A stretch of DNA of 24,631 nt. It comes from a virus. The stretch is taken from positions 1 through 24,631 of IMG/VR virus record IMGVR_UViG_3300005338_000031. One strand, written 5' to 3'. The translations under genes and the position numbers were made by a program. Of the stretch, positions 14,693 through 22,260 are shown piece by piece (within the stretch, counting starts at the first letter, position 1; each line of letters starts with the position of its first letter). The notes under the pieces are model-generated. The model saw only the letters and a list, made by a program, of their open reading frames with translations, was not told the origin of the DNA and made no database searches.

Positions 14693-16872
14693 ACTTGTTC
14701 TCCTTGTTCGCCACCTTCAGGCAGCATGGATTGTTGAGGCGCCTGCGGTTCCTCCACGCTCGGCTGAGTGTCATTCTCACCAGTCGTCAGAGCCTTTGCA
14801 GTGAGCACAGGCGGGGGCTGTAGCTTCTGGATCATCAGCTGAATCCACCCTTGCAGCTCGGCCACGTCTGCCTTGCTCACAGCGTTGATCTCGGCCACCT
14901 CCTTGCGGCTGGCTGCGTCGATCTTGGCCTTCTCGATGCCGTTGGTGGCTTCCTGCAGTTGCTGGCTGAGCTGCTGCATCTGCTGGTCCATCTGCTCGAG
15001 CATGGTGCCGACCTGCTCCTTGGGGATGGGTCCCTTAGGTGTCTGCACCATGTTGTCGTCGACCTCTTCGGCACCGTCTTCGCCCTTGCGCAACGCGGGG
15101 TCGATGGTCTTCTCGACACGGTCAGCAATCTGGTCGGCCATTGGCCAGTCCATGGAACGGATGACCTTGTCACCGGCGACATCCATGAGCTTGGGCCAGT
15201 TCTGCGCCGTCTGGAGCAGGCCTTCGACTGCCTCTTGGCGCAGCGTGTCGTAGCTTGGACCGACGCTGATGGTGACCGCGTAGTCACCCACGGTCATGTC
15301 ATTCATGACAGTCTCGACTGCCTCAGGGATGCCGCCTTCTTGCGGCACCTGCTTGACCTCAGGCTTGTTGATGTCGACTGAGCTGACCTTGCCGTCCTCG
15401 CCCATGATCTGCAGCGTGCGGGTGCCGTCGTACACCTTGGGCCACATATCAACGATGCAGCGCCCGGCATGGCGCAGCGTGGTGTTGAGGTTGTCCGTGT
15501 AGTGGAAGTTGGCGGTCTCACCTTGACGATCGCGTGCGTTGATGGCCTTACCGCTGGTCTCGTTGGAGCGCGCACCGAGTGACGCATCGAAGATGCCAGT
15601 GGTGGCCTTCAAGTCATCACTTGCGTGCGAAGCCATCGTGAGGTAGCCAGCAGGCACGTCGGCCGGAGCTTGGCGCTGCGGCGGAGGAGCCAGCTGTCCA
15701 CCGAGGCTCTTGAGCTTGTACTCGAGGTACGGGAAGTTACGCGCGTTGGCCACGTTCCACTTGGACTCGTGCCCTTCGAACTGGCCCTCAGCACCGATGT
15801 ACGGAGCCTTGGAGCGCAGGCCGATCTCTTCCGTGGCGCTGGTCACCCAGAAGTTGTACATGCGAGCAGGGTCCTTCGCGTTACGGATGAGCCCGCTACG
15901 GTACACCTTGCCATCCATGTCGATCTCGTCACCCAGCACGGGGAACACGGGAATCCATTGACACGGGATCTCAGCGCGCTCGAGCACCTGCACTGCGTTG
16001 AGCTTGAACCACTGCACGGTCTTGCGCTGGCTCTTGCGCTCCTTCACCACGGTCACGCCTTCAGGCAGCTCCAGCAGCTTGTCCTTCCAACCGCTCTCAC
16101 CGTTGCTGAGCAGCACCGCAGTGGCGTTCTCGTAGTGCATGCGGTAGTACTCAGCTGTGCGCAGCTCATCCTTCATGATCCACTCGTTGGTGCGGTCGCC
16201 CATGCCACGCACCACGTTCCAGTCGCAGGGGTCTGCGTCTGGGTACTGAAGGCGGAACTCGCTGCGCGGTTGCTTGGTGCTCAGGATGCACCACTGCTGG
16301 TCTGAACCATCCACCTCGATGATGGAGGGGTCCATGTACACGGTGAACGGGTTGCGGATGCGCTGGAACGCGATCTCCTGGTCGAAGGACGAGGGGCTGA
16401 CGTACTTCGTCACGAGGCGGAAGTACCCGATGCCAATGGCAGCCGCGCTGTTCACAGCGGTGTCATAGCACACGTCGGCCTTGGACTTGTACTCGATATG
16501 GCGAATGCCGCCCTGCACCACCTCGGCCACCTTCTGGTCTGCCCCTTCGCTGACCGGATGTACCTTGATGCTGGGCACGTTCTGACGCTGGCTGTTCGTG
16601 ACCTGATGCAGACTGACAGGCAGCTTGTTGATGGTGAGGCACGGACGACCATCCATCGTACGGGCCTGCTTGACCCGCTCATCCCACTGGTCACCCTTCA
16701 GGAAGGCAAGGTCGTCCAGAGCGTTGGTGCGGTTCTCGCTGTCCGCCGCCATGCTGATGGCCATGCGCTCGATGCACTCGGCAATGATGGCTGCGTCGTC
16801 ACTGGTCTTGGCCTGTTCGCCTTCCTCCAGCTTGTTGCCAGCCATCGCGGACTCAGGGGTAGTACTCGTCAT
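14689..16872 (-). CDS. Portal protein, P22 gp1-like (727 aa)
   Basis: Predicted dodecameric portal through which DNA is packaged and ejected. The length of 727 aa is nearly that of P22 gp1 (725). Typical N-terminal elements are FLKGDQW at 57-63, RPCLTINKLP at 76-85 and NSQRQNVPSIKV at 93-104. AAAIGIGYFRL and FQRIRNPFTVYMDPS follow. The central region has KATTGIFDASLGARSNETSG, a recognisable portal motif. Residues from about 615 to 685 are Gln-rich helix (LEQMDQQMQQLSQQLQEA), matching the barrel part of P22-type portals, followed by a disordered tail. Start and stop both overlap neighbours as ATGA. Confidence 0.93.
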   Translation of the reverse strand: MTSTTPESAMAGNKLEEGEQAKTSDDAAIIAECIERMAISMAADSENRTNALDDLAFLKGDQWDERVKQARTMDGRPCLTINKLPVSLHQVTNSQRQNVPSIKVHPVSEGADQKVAEVVQGGIRHIEYKSKADVCYDTAVNSAAAIGIGYFRLVTKYVSPSSFDQEIAFQRIRNPFTVYMDPSIIEVDGSDQQWCILSTKQPRSEFRLQYPDADPCDWNVVRGMGDRTNEWIMKDELRTAEYYRMHYENATAVLLSNGESGWKDKLLELPEGVTVVKERKSQRKTVQWFKLNAVQVLERAEIPCQWIPVFPVLGDEIDMDGKVYRSGLIRNAKDPARMYNFWVTSATEEIGLRSKAPYIGAEGQFEGHESKWNVANARNFPYLEYKLKSLGGQLAPPPQRQAPADVPAGYLTMASHASDDLKATTGIFDASLGARSNETSGKAINARDRQGETANFHYTDNLNTTLRHAGRCIVDMWPKVYDGTRTLQIMGEDGKVSSVDINKPEVKQVPQEGGIPEAVETVMNDMTVGDYAVTISVGPSYDTLRQEAVEGLLQTAQNWPKLMDVAGDKVIRSMDWPMADQIADRVEKTIDPALRKGEDGAEEVDDNMVQTPKGPIPKEQVGTMLEQMDQQMQQLSQQLQEATNGIEKAKIDAASRKEVAEINAVSKADVAELQGWIQLMIQKLQPPPVLTAKALTTGENDTQPSVEEPQAPQQSMLPEGGEQGEQV

Positions 16873-17258
16873 GTCTTGCTCCGTTGAAGGGCTTCGTTGA
16901 TTGGGTTGAGACTGAGCAGCCGTGGTGTTGCGCCCGGCATGCGCGCCATGAGATAGGGGTCAGGCTGAATGCACTGAAAGCCGAAGCGTTCTTGGTACCA
17001 CTCGATGAGCTGCGCAGTGCTGAGGCCAGCGCTCTCACCGAAGGCCATGGGCCAGAGCACCAGCACGATGTTCTCGTTGTCTGCCTCACGGCACACCTTG
17101 TGCATCAACGTGGTGGCGTAGCCCTTGTTCTGCTCCGCTGCTGGCACCAGCAAACTGGTCACTTCACGCACACGACCCCGCATGCGCTCGGGCACTGCGT
17201 TGGTTTGACGTACGCGCAGCTTGGCGGGTCCAACGATTCTGTAACCTGTTTCCATCAT
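16869..17258 (-). CDS. GNAT-family N-acetyltransferase-like protein (129 aa)
   Basis: A small putative acetyltransferase placed between terL and portal. The core motif A is visible: VTSLLVPAAEQNKGYATTLM at residues 33-52, with Q-N-K-G-Y-A (43-48) as the acetyl-CoA pyrophosphate-binding loop. A later WYQERFGF (87-94) matches the usual C-terminal GNAT helix and strand. The substrate is unknown. The frame opens at a TTG, but the ATG at 17258 overlaps the terL stop as ATGA and has GGGAG 9 bases upstream. A second ATG at 17255 is also possible. Its stop overlaps the portal start. A virion-protein-modifying or host-directed role is only inference. Confidence 0.75.
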   Translation of the reverse strand: MMETGYRIVGPAKLRVRQTNAVPERMRGRVREVTSLLVPAAEQNKGYATTLMHKVCREADNENIVLVLWPMAFGESAGLSTAQLIEWYQERFGFQCIQPDPYLMARMPGATPRLLSLNPINEALQRSKT

Positions 17259-18616
17259 GTCATCCAACTCCCAGAAGAGTGCCCGTACTGTAGGGTCTCA
17301 TTGTCCTCGGCTCTCTTCTTGATGGCTTGCTCTTCCAGGGCCACTATGCCAATGCGGAAACCATCTGCTGCGTGCGAAGCCCAGTCGTGCATGGGGCCGA
17401 GGCTCACACCACGCTTGTCATCCACCTTCTCATGGTACTGCTTGAGGGCGTCACGGCCCACCTCTGTCTTCGTGCGGTCGAACCAGCAGCGGTTGAGCAC
17501 CATGCGCACCGCGTCGATGCCATCCTTCACAGGGATGTTGGGAGCCACCTCGAAGTTGATGCCAAGGCTACCAGCAGTCTCGATGCGGCTGCGACCTGTA
17601 CCCAGCTCCCGAACCATGATGTCGTGAGGCCCGACGTGCTTCCCGTAGACGTAGCCCTTGTCCTGAAGCACCTGAGCGTAATGGTCGAGCCCGTAGCCTG
17701 CTGCCTCGTAGTAGTCGATGACCCGGATCTCACGGCCCACCAGCTGGATGAACCAGATGACCATGTTGTCGCTGATACCCAGATCCCACCACGTGTGCAC
17801 CTTCGCGCTCTTGTCGTATGGCACACCAGTGATGCGCCCATCGAACTCAGCGTTCTCCAGCTCCTTCGCGTAGTACGCGCCTGTGATAGCTGCGTCGAAG
17901 CTGCACTCGAACTCCTGCAGGTACTCGTTATCCGGCATATTGCGACGGAGACGGTCCAGCTCGGCCTGAGGAATGAGTCCTGTCTGGCTGGCCTTGAGCA
18001 TCTGAACGAACCACTCAGGCGCGAGCCCGAGCCGCTCCTGCACCTCGTTGTCCTTCAGAGCACGCTTGTACGACTGGCCCAGTAGGTTGCCCCAGCCCTT
18101 CGGCGTGCCGCTGAGATCGAGCCAGCCTTCGCGGTCAGCCAGAGCAGGCAGGATGACGCTCGTGAGCGCGCTCGGTGCGATGTCCTGTGCTTCGTCCGCT
18201 GCCAGACCATCGAAATACAGACCCCGCATACGCTCGATGTTCTCAGCACCGTATAGTCGGATGACCGCGTTGTTGTGCGGCATGCGGATGGACAGCTCGG
18301 ACTCGTTGGGCTTCTTGTTCGTCTGGAACGGCCCTTCCAGCTGGATGATCGGGCTGGAGTAGTGCTTTAGGTAGTTCCACGCGATGTCCTTGGCCTGCAC
18401 GAAGTACGGAGCGAGGTAGCCGAAGCGCGGGTCAGGCTTCTCGCACAGAGCCGCCTTACGGATCAGCTTGTTGATGCGCGCCACGGTCTTGCCTGCACGA
18501 CGGTGCGCCACGCTGATAGTGAAACGCTCCTGGGCCTTGTGGTACGGCAAGAACGCGCTGCGTGGCGTGTAAGGGATGGTCACCACACGCTCGCTTTGGG
18601 TCGCGGGCGTCTTCAT
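17255..18616 (-). CDS. terL: Terminase large subunit (453 aa)
   Basis: DNA-packaging motor with ATPase and nuclease parts. The ATPase has a Walker A-like loop AHRRAGKT at residues 37-44, as in P22-type terminases. Its Walker B is LAADEAQDI with Asp141-Glu142, and the coupling motif LSGTPKG is at 168-174. The C-terminal nuclease shows acidic residues in HTWWDLGISD, in VGPHDIM and in HDWASHAADGFR, matching the RNase H-like metal site. At 453 aa it is slightly shorter than P22 gp2 (499). The start overlaps the 46-aa gene stop as ATGA and the stop overlaps the GNAT gene. Identity is secure from the motifs. Confidence 0.95.
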   Translation of the reverse strand: MKTPATQSERVVTIPYTPRSAFLPYHKAQERFTISVAHRRAGKTVARINKLIRKAALCEKPDPRFGYLAPYFVQAKDIAWNYLKHYSSPIIQLEGPFQTNKKPNESELSIRMPHNNAVIRLYGAENIERMRGLYFDGLAADEAQDIAPSALTSVILPALADREGWLDLSGTPKGWGNLLGQSYKRALKDNEVQERLGLAPEWFVQMLKASQTGLIPQAELDRLRRNMPDNEYLQEFECSFDAAITGAYYAKELENAEFDGRITGVPYDKSAKVHTWWDLGISDNMVIWFIQLVGREIRVIDYYEAAGYGLDHYAQVLQDKGYVYGKHVGPHDIMVRELGTGRSRIETAGSLGINFEVAPNIPVKDGIDAVRMVLNRCWFDRTKTEVGRDALKQYHEKVDDKRGVSLGPMHDWASHAADGFRIGIVALEEQAIKKRAEDNETLQYGHSSGSWMT

Positions 18617-18753
18617 TGCGTCTTGGGTAGGGGTTGGGCGTAGGGTTGAGGATACCGAGCCTGCTGTGAGATACCGATGGTAGCCGTGTACAGCTGACGG
18701 ATGGTCCAGGCCCAGCGAAGTGCTGCTTCAGCAGCGGCAACGTGTTCGGTCAT
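18613..18753 (-). CDS. Micro-gene between the terminase subunit genes (46 aa)
   Basis: A 46-codon ORF that exactly fills the gap between the small and large terminase genes. Its ATG overlaps the upstream stop as ATGA, and its stop overlaps the terL start as ATGA. The product starts MTEHVAAAEAALRWAWTIR, an amphipathic helix, and ends in a Tyr/Pro/Gln-rich tail (YPQPYAQPLPK). Double coupling is strong evidence of translation. It may assist terminase assembly or simply keep ribosomes moving into terL. I do not recognise a family. Confidence 0.7.
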   Translation of the reverse strand: MTEHVAAAEAALRWAWTIRQLYTATIGISQQARYPQPYAQPLPKTQ

Positions 18754-19130
18754 GACTGCTCCTCGTTGGCCCAGCGGAACGCCAGAGCGAAGACCTCGCC
18801 CTTGGGGTTCTTCAGCTCCATCTGGGCGATGCGTGCGTGGATGTAGGGGGCCGCGTCACGAGCGTAAGGCTGAGCCGAGATGGCTCCACCCTTCTTGTAC
18901 GCAAGACGCATCGCCAAGATCATCACATCGAGCGGCGTTGCATCAGGGTGCAATGGGCCTTCTTCCTCGGCTAGGAGGATGCCCTTAGCGATGCGGTCAG
19001 CGACAGCCGTGCTGCGCTTCTTGGCTGCGGACGAGGGTCGTCCTGAATTCGGGCGCGGTCCGCCTCTACGCTCTACCTTCAGAGGTTGCGTAGCCGCTTT
19101 CTTCCCGAGGGGCTTCTTTGCTGCTGGCAT
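18750..19130 (-). CDS. Probable terminase small subunit (126 aa)
   Basis: First gene of the late minus-strand operon. The basic N-terminus (KKPLGKKAATQPLKVERR) leads into GGPRPNSGRPSS (23-34), a motif common at the start of terS-like phage proteins. Residues 64-103 (DATPLDVMILAMRLA, then RDAAPYIHARIAQ) match the helical repeat pattern of a small terminase-like family next to terL. P22 gp3 is 162 aa. The start is fixed by an in-frame stop 9 bases upstream, yet no Shine-Dalgarno is visible. The stop overlaps the next gene as ATGA. Role is inferred from position and family look. Confidence 0.7.
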   Translation of the reverse strand: MPAAKKPLGKKAATQPLKVERRGGPRPNSGRPSSAAKKRSTAVADRIAKGILLAEEEGPLHPDATPLDVMILAMRLAYKKGGAISAQPYARDAAPYIHARIAQMELKNPKGEVFALAFRWANEEQS

Positions 19131-19293
19131 GGTGATTGTTCAGACTGAAACCAAAGGTGAGCCAGTGTCGTGCGCCTCGTCGCGTCGTGCAGAGACCAAG
19201 AACGCAGACCGATGCAACCGAACAACCTGATGCTGTCCGTATGGATGAAGAACTCAACGAAAAACAGAGGTTATTCAGAGTAGTTACCGGGGT

Positions 19294-19357
19294 GAGTGGT
19301 TGGTGGTTTACCCTAAGCTAAAACGCTTAAGGGGTAACCACCACCACCCAACCACTC
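19294..19357. repeat. 64-bp imperfect palindrome
   Basis: The outer 10-bp arms (19294-19303 and 19348-19357) are perfectly complementary. Inner arms TGGTTTACCC and GGGTAACCA pair with one gap, and the apex TAAGC/GCTTA pairs around a 6-base AT-rich loop. The structure could form a cruciform, an RNA hairpin or a paired protein site. Confidence 0.7.
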
Positions 19358-19379
19358 GAGGCGCGTAACCAACCGTAAC

Positions 19380-19395
19380 TGGTTACCGTACCCAC
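19380..19395 (+). repeat. 16-bp dispersed repeat, copy 1
   Basis: TGGTTACCGTACCCAC, identical to 21955-21970. This copy is at the edge of the GTAACC array, upstream of the zinc-ribbon gene. It is probably a binding site for a phage regulator or replication protein. Confidence 0.6.
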
Positions 19396-19493
19396 CCGTA
19401 ACCACCTGCAGACTTCGTGCAAAACACCTCTTTCGGAAGGGTCTTGGGGCATGCGAACATTCGTCTACTGTCAACCAACTACCGGAGAGAACC

Positions 19494-19790
19494 ATGTCCA
19501 ACTTCCACAACGCACAACGTCGCGGCTTCGTTAAGGGTGGTGGCACCGCCTACACCTGCCGTTGCTGCAAGCGCGTCACCCGGCCCACAGGCACTGGAGA
19601 CAACGACGGTGTACGGCTCTGCGTTGAGTGCTACGATTTGGCCGGGGAAGAAAACCACCTGTCTGACAACGGTGAGTTCTACGACAGACCGAAGAACGTG
19701 CTGGCCATGATCGAAGCGATAACTGCCAAGGGCGGTGACGCCAGTTGCTGGGACCAGCTGAAGGCAGCAGCGCAGAAACTCACCTCTTGA
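19494..19790 (+). CDS. Small zinc-ribbon-like phage protein (98 aa)
   Basis: A lone rightward gene between two leftward genes. Cys22/Cys25 and Cys43/Cys46 form two C-x2-C knuckles separated by 17 residues, as in a zinc ribbon. The segment LCVECYDLAGEENHLSDNGE (42-61) matches a small phage protein family I recognise only as hypothetical. The second half is a plain helix. GGAG lies 9 bases before the ATG, followed by the AACC seen before other plus-strand genes here. Its stop overlaps the convergent primase-helicase gene by 11 bases. A nucleic-acid-binding or host-takeover role is a guess. Confidence 0.75.
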   Translation: MSNFHNAQRRGFVKGGGTAYTCRCCKRVTRPTGTGDNDGVRLCVECYDLAGEENHLSDNGEFYDRPKNVLAMIEAITAKGGDASCWDQLKAAAQKLTS

Positions 19791-21912
19791 ACGTCTTGAG
19801 GTAGTTGCGCCCGAGCTTTGTGATGCTGTGCAACCGACTCCGGTTGGGACCGTCTTCCACCTCCAGCCAGTCTTGCTGCTCGCAGTAGTCTACGATCTGC
19901 CTGAGCCTGCTCTTGACCGTTATGTTCAGCTCCATGGCTATCTGGTTGGTGGTGACCGGGCCATCGTGGTCCTCCAACACGGCCAGCGCTCTTGCTGCCC
20001 ACGCTTCTGCGCGGCGCGATGCTTCTGCAGTCTTGCTGTGTTCCCGCGCCTCTGCCAGCTCAGTAGCACCCATCTTCACCACGTCAGTGCGGGGCACCAG
20101 CAGTGGCCCTTTGCGCTCGTATATGAGCGTGCCCAAGGACGCGCTGTAGTTGTGCTTGACGTGCTTGAACACCGCGAACTTGTTGGCGTCATCGCCGTTG
20201 ATGCCGTACTGCTCTGCGTCCTTGCGTGGCAGGTTGACCACGACCCCCACAGAGCGCGCGTTGTCCGCGAAGGATGATGCGCCGCGCAAGCTGCTTTGGT
20301 TCACGTCATCTAGGGCGTTCCATCCAGCAGCCTTGTTCACGTGGTGCAAGACAACTACTGCGCACTGCGCTTGCTTGGCGACGTAGGTGAGCGTCTGCAT
20401 GTACTTGGCCATGTCAGCGATGTCGTTCTCTTCCAGTTGGTGGGTGTACACAGCTGGGTCGAGCACCAGCATCTTGATGGCTTTGGACTTCAGGTACCCA
20501 ATCAGCCACTCCACGCGGTCGGTACGTTCAGGCTGGCCGAAGCGGTCCGGCTTGGTGAGCAGCAACCACGCAGCGGCTTCGTCATCCGCAGCGAACAACC
20601 GCATGTTGGTGTTGATGCTGCCAGCTACATCGTAGAGCAGATCAAACGTGCCGGCATCCTGACCGCGGAGAGCCTCGGCAAGAGAGTGGATTCGCTTGTG
20701 GAGTTCTTGCGTGTCGTCTTCGTAAGACACATATAGGCTTCTGAGGGGGCCATCCACTTGGAAGCCTCCCCAATCTCGACCAAGACTCGCGTAGACGAGC
20801 ACATGCAGCATGAGCATTGACTTGCTGACGCCACCAGGGCCAGCAAGTACGGTGACCTTTCCGACGGGGGCAAAGCGGTCAATGGCCCACGCTCGAGCAG
20901 CAGGAGTACTGTCAAGCAGTCGGCCGATGCTGGCCTTGGTGTCGAAGGTATCGTAATCATCAAGGACTCCTGCTTCATCTTGTTGCTCCTGTGAGAGGTG
21001 GCCGTTGTCCTTGAGCCAGCGCACAAGGGTTTTGAATGTGAGGTGGTAGTGCCCATCGTGATCGGGGGCGGTGTCGAAACACTTGACTGCGGGGCGTGGG
21101 TTGCCATCGTAGTGGGCCTCGTAGTACACGGTCTGCGTTTCGTTCTCAGCCTCGTGCTCCTCGACGAAGGGGCACTGGATGAAGTGCATACCCTTGTGCT
21201 TGGGGTTCTCGTTGAGATACAGGCCCGCAGCCTTGATGGCTTGGAGGATATGGTCGGGCCGCTCGTCCGGGATGTCAGCGGGCTGGCCCTTCTCTTTCTT
21301 TGCGCCGTGCTTCACACCCCACGCTTTGCCCTCGGTGAGCGCGCTGAAGAACTTGCCGCCCTTCAGCTTGGCGGGCAGGTACATGGCCTGAGACAGCACG
21401 TAAGACTCTGGCGTACACCATTCACCCAGATCAAGCTTCTCAGCTGCGCTGATGGTGGTGGCCTTCAAGGTGAGTTGTGCTTGCTCCAGGTCGGTAACGT
21501 CAAGCGGCTTACCCAACGGCAGCACCACGCGGTAGCGTGGACTCTTGGGGGTGTGTGATAAGCTGGTGTACACCCATCCTTCAGCACCCAGCTCCGCGAG
21601 TTTTTCGGCCACGTCCTGTGGCTGTGGGGGTTCGGTGTCTTGCTTCTCGTGCCGCTCAATGTCCAGCGTGATGAGCGTGCGTGACTGCACGTTGTGGTCG
21701 TCGCGCTTGCCATCGATCACACCACCAACAAAGTAAGGAAGTTGCTTCTTGATGCTGGTGCGGGTCTTCTTGTCAGCGTTGTGGTACTCGATGCTGGTGA
21801 CATTCAGCTGCACGGGTTGTGTGCTGGCGAGCGTCGAGAGGTCTCCTTCATCCGCCACACGCACACGGGTGTTCGCTACACCACCTGTTGTCACGTAGCT
21901 ATATGGGGTCAT
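19780..21912 (-). CDS. Primase-helicase-like replication protein with RecA/RepA-type ATPase (710 aa)
   Basis: A large multi-domain replication protein. Residues 75-135 look like an archaeo-eukaryotic-type primase core: RTLITLDIERH with Asp84 and Glu86, then YTSLSHTPKSPRYRVVLPL. A Cys/His region at 247-290 (QCPFVEEHE, VKCFDTAPDHDGHYH) may bind zinc. Residues 340-560 form a RepA-like RecA-fold ATPase with Walker A AGPGGVSKS at 357-365, SYEDD at 396-400, Walker B-like MLVLDPAVY and VVVLHHVNKAAG. The last ~75 residues (TTNQIAMELNITVKSRLRQI) form a winged helix. No Shine-Dalgarno precedes the ATG at 21912. A TATAAC sits about 13 bases upstream, so translation could be nearly leaderless. The ATPase part is secure; the primase part is by motif. 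Confidence 0.85.
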   Translation of the reverse strand: MTPYSYVTTGGVANTRVRVADEGDLSTLASTQPVQLNVTSIEYHNADKKTRTSIKKQLPYFVGGVIDGKRDDHNVQSRTLITLDIERHEKQDTEPPQPQDVAEKLAELGAEGWVYTSLSHTPKSPRYRVVLPLGKPLDVTDLEQAQLTLKATTISAAEKLDLGEWCTPESYVLSQAMYLPAKLKGGKFFSALTEGKAWGVKHGAKKEKGQPADIPDERPDHILQAIKAAGLYLNENPKHKGMHFIQCPFVEEHEAENETQTVYYEAHYDGNPRPAVKCFDTAPDHDGHYHLTFKTLVRWLKDNGHLSQEQQDEAGVLDDYDTFDTKASIGRLLDSTPAARAWAIDRFAPVGKVTVLAGPGGVSKSMLMLHVLVYASLGRDWGGFQVDGPLRSLYVSYEDDTQELHKRIHSLAEALRGQDAGTFDLLYDVAGSINTNMRLFAADDEAAAWLLLTKPDRFGQPERTDRVEWLIGYLKSKAIKMLVLDPAVYTHQLEENDIADMAKYMQTLTYVAKQAQCAVVVLHHVNKAAGWNALDDVNQSSLRGASSFADNARSVGVVVNLPRKDAEQYGINGDDANKFAVFKHVKHNYSASLGTLIYERKGPLLVPRTDVVKMGATELAEAREHSKTAEASRRAEAWAARALAVLEDHDGPVTTNQIAMELNITVKSRLRQIVDYCEQQDWLEVEDGPNRSRLHSITKLGRNYLKTFKR

Positions 21913-21954
21913 AGTTATTCACAGAGTTATATCGGGGTAGCCATTGTCCGGCGG

Positions 21955-21970
21955 TGGTTACCGTACCCAC
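21955..21970 (+). repeat. 16-bp dispersed repeat, copy 2
   Basis: Identical to 19380-19395. It lies 24-39 bases upstream of the TATAAC before the primase-helicase start, a position suited to a regulator of that promoter. Confidence 0.6.
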
Positions 21971-22003
21971 TCGGTGAACCTGCTACCAGCGGTATCTGCA
22001 GGG

Positions 22004-22132
22004 CCGAGGCACACTGCATCCGTGCTGTTGGTTGTTCTGGTTCCTTTCGCTCAGCAGCACTGTCTCCTCCCTGGGGCCTCGTGCCTCCTTGATCGGCCCG
22101 GTTGTTCTCGCAAGGACACCGGGCCTCTTTTT
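22004..22132 (+). ncRNA. Candidate small structured RNA ending in an intrinsic terminator
   Basis: GAGGCAC (22004-22010) can pair with GTGCCTC (22081-22087). Inside, GTGCTGTTG pairs with CAGCAGCAC as a 9-bp stem with one G-U. The terminator follows directly. No plus-strand gene lies close upstream, so the terminator may belong to a short transcript. The 5' end and promoter were not found, and this is a hypothesis. Confidence 0.3.
22095..22132 (+). terminator. Rho-independent terminator
   Basis: An 8-bp perfect GC-rich stem (22095-22102 with 22118-22125), extended by a few internal pairs, is followed by TCTTTTT. This is a classic intrinsic terminator for rightward transcription. It may end a small RNA or stop antisense readthrough before the ParB-like gene. 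Confidence 0.75.
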
Positions 22133-22150
22133 CGTGCGTTCCCGCACGAA
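22131..22150. promoter_or_regulatory. Perfect 8-bp-arm palindrome, possible operator
   Basis: TTCGTGCG and CGCACGAA flank 4 bases, directly after the terminator T-run and just upstream of the candidate promoter at 22159. It may be an operator for the plus-strand genes, or a second RNA hairpin. Confidence 0.5.
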
Positions 22151-22158
22151 TAAATATC

Positions 22159-22186
22159 TGTACACGCACAGCGAACGTGCTACATT
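22159..22186 (+). promoter_or_regulatory. Candidate extended -10 promoter for the ParB-like gene
   Basis: TGTACA (22159-22164, four of six matches to -35) lies 16 bases before TACATT (22181-22186, four of six matches to -10). A TG one base before the -10 gives an extended -10. This places the start near 22193 and a leader of about 130 bases. Confidence 0.4.
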
Positions 22187-22260
22187 ACTTCTGCCCGCCA
22201 GAGAAACCCACAGAGGTTCTTTCCACAAGGGCAAACGGCGCTCCACGCGAACGGAACCAG

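Larger units (their letters stand above)
19283..19403. repeat. GTAACC/GTTACC word array
   Basis: GTAACC occurs at 19334, 19365 and 19398, with GTAACT at 19375. The reverse form GTTACC occurs at 19283 and 19382. The same-orientation copies are 31 and 33 bp apart, about three helical turns. Such spacing fits iterons or an operator array for a DNA-binding protein. The binding protein is unknown. Confidence 0.5.
19131..19493. other. Non-coding divergent region, candidate origin/operator zone
   Basis: A 363-bp gap between the leftward terS-like gene and the rightward zinc-ribbon gene. It holds the long palindrome and the GTAACC-type words listed separately. A 26-codon ORF at 19241-19321 is not convincing. 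No clear sigma70 promoter was found on either strand. Confidence 0.6.

Noticed and set aside
15625-16305. Plus-strand ORF opposite portal
   Set aside because: Leu/His/Arg-rich antisense reading of a clear portal gene.
18670-18682. GATACCGATGGTA also present at 22930-22942 and similar to 11013-11027
   Set aside because: Two copies lie inside genes as ordinary codons, and 13 bp can match by chance, so a regulatory meaning is not supported.
19241-19321. 26-codon plus-strand ORF in the divergent gap
   Set aside because: Very short, without a good ribosome site, and its end lies within the palindrome.
22159-22186. Idea that the ParB-like protein is part of a plasmid-type partition system
   Set aside because: No ParA-type ATPase gene or centromere-like array next to it in this window.
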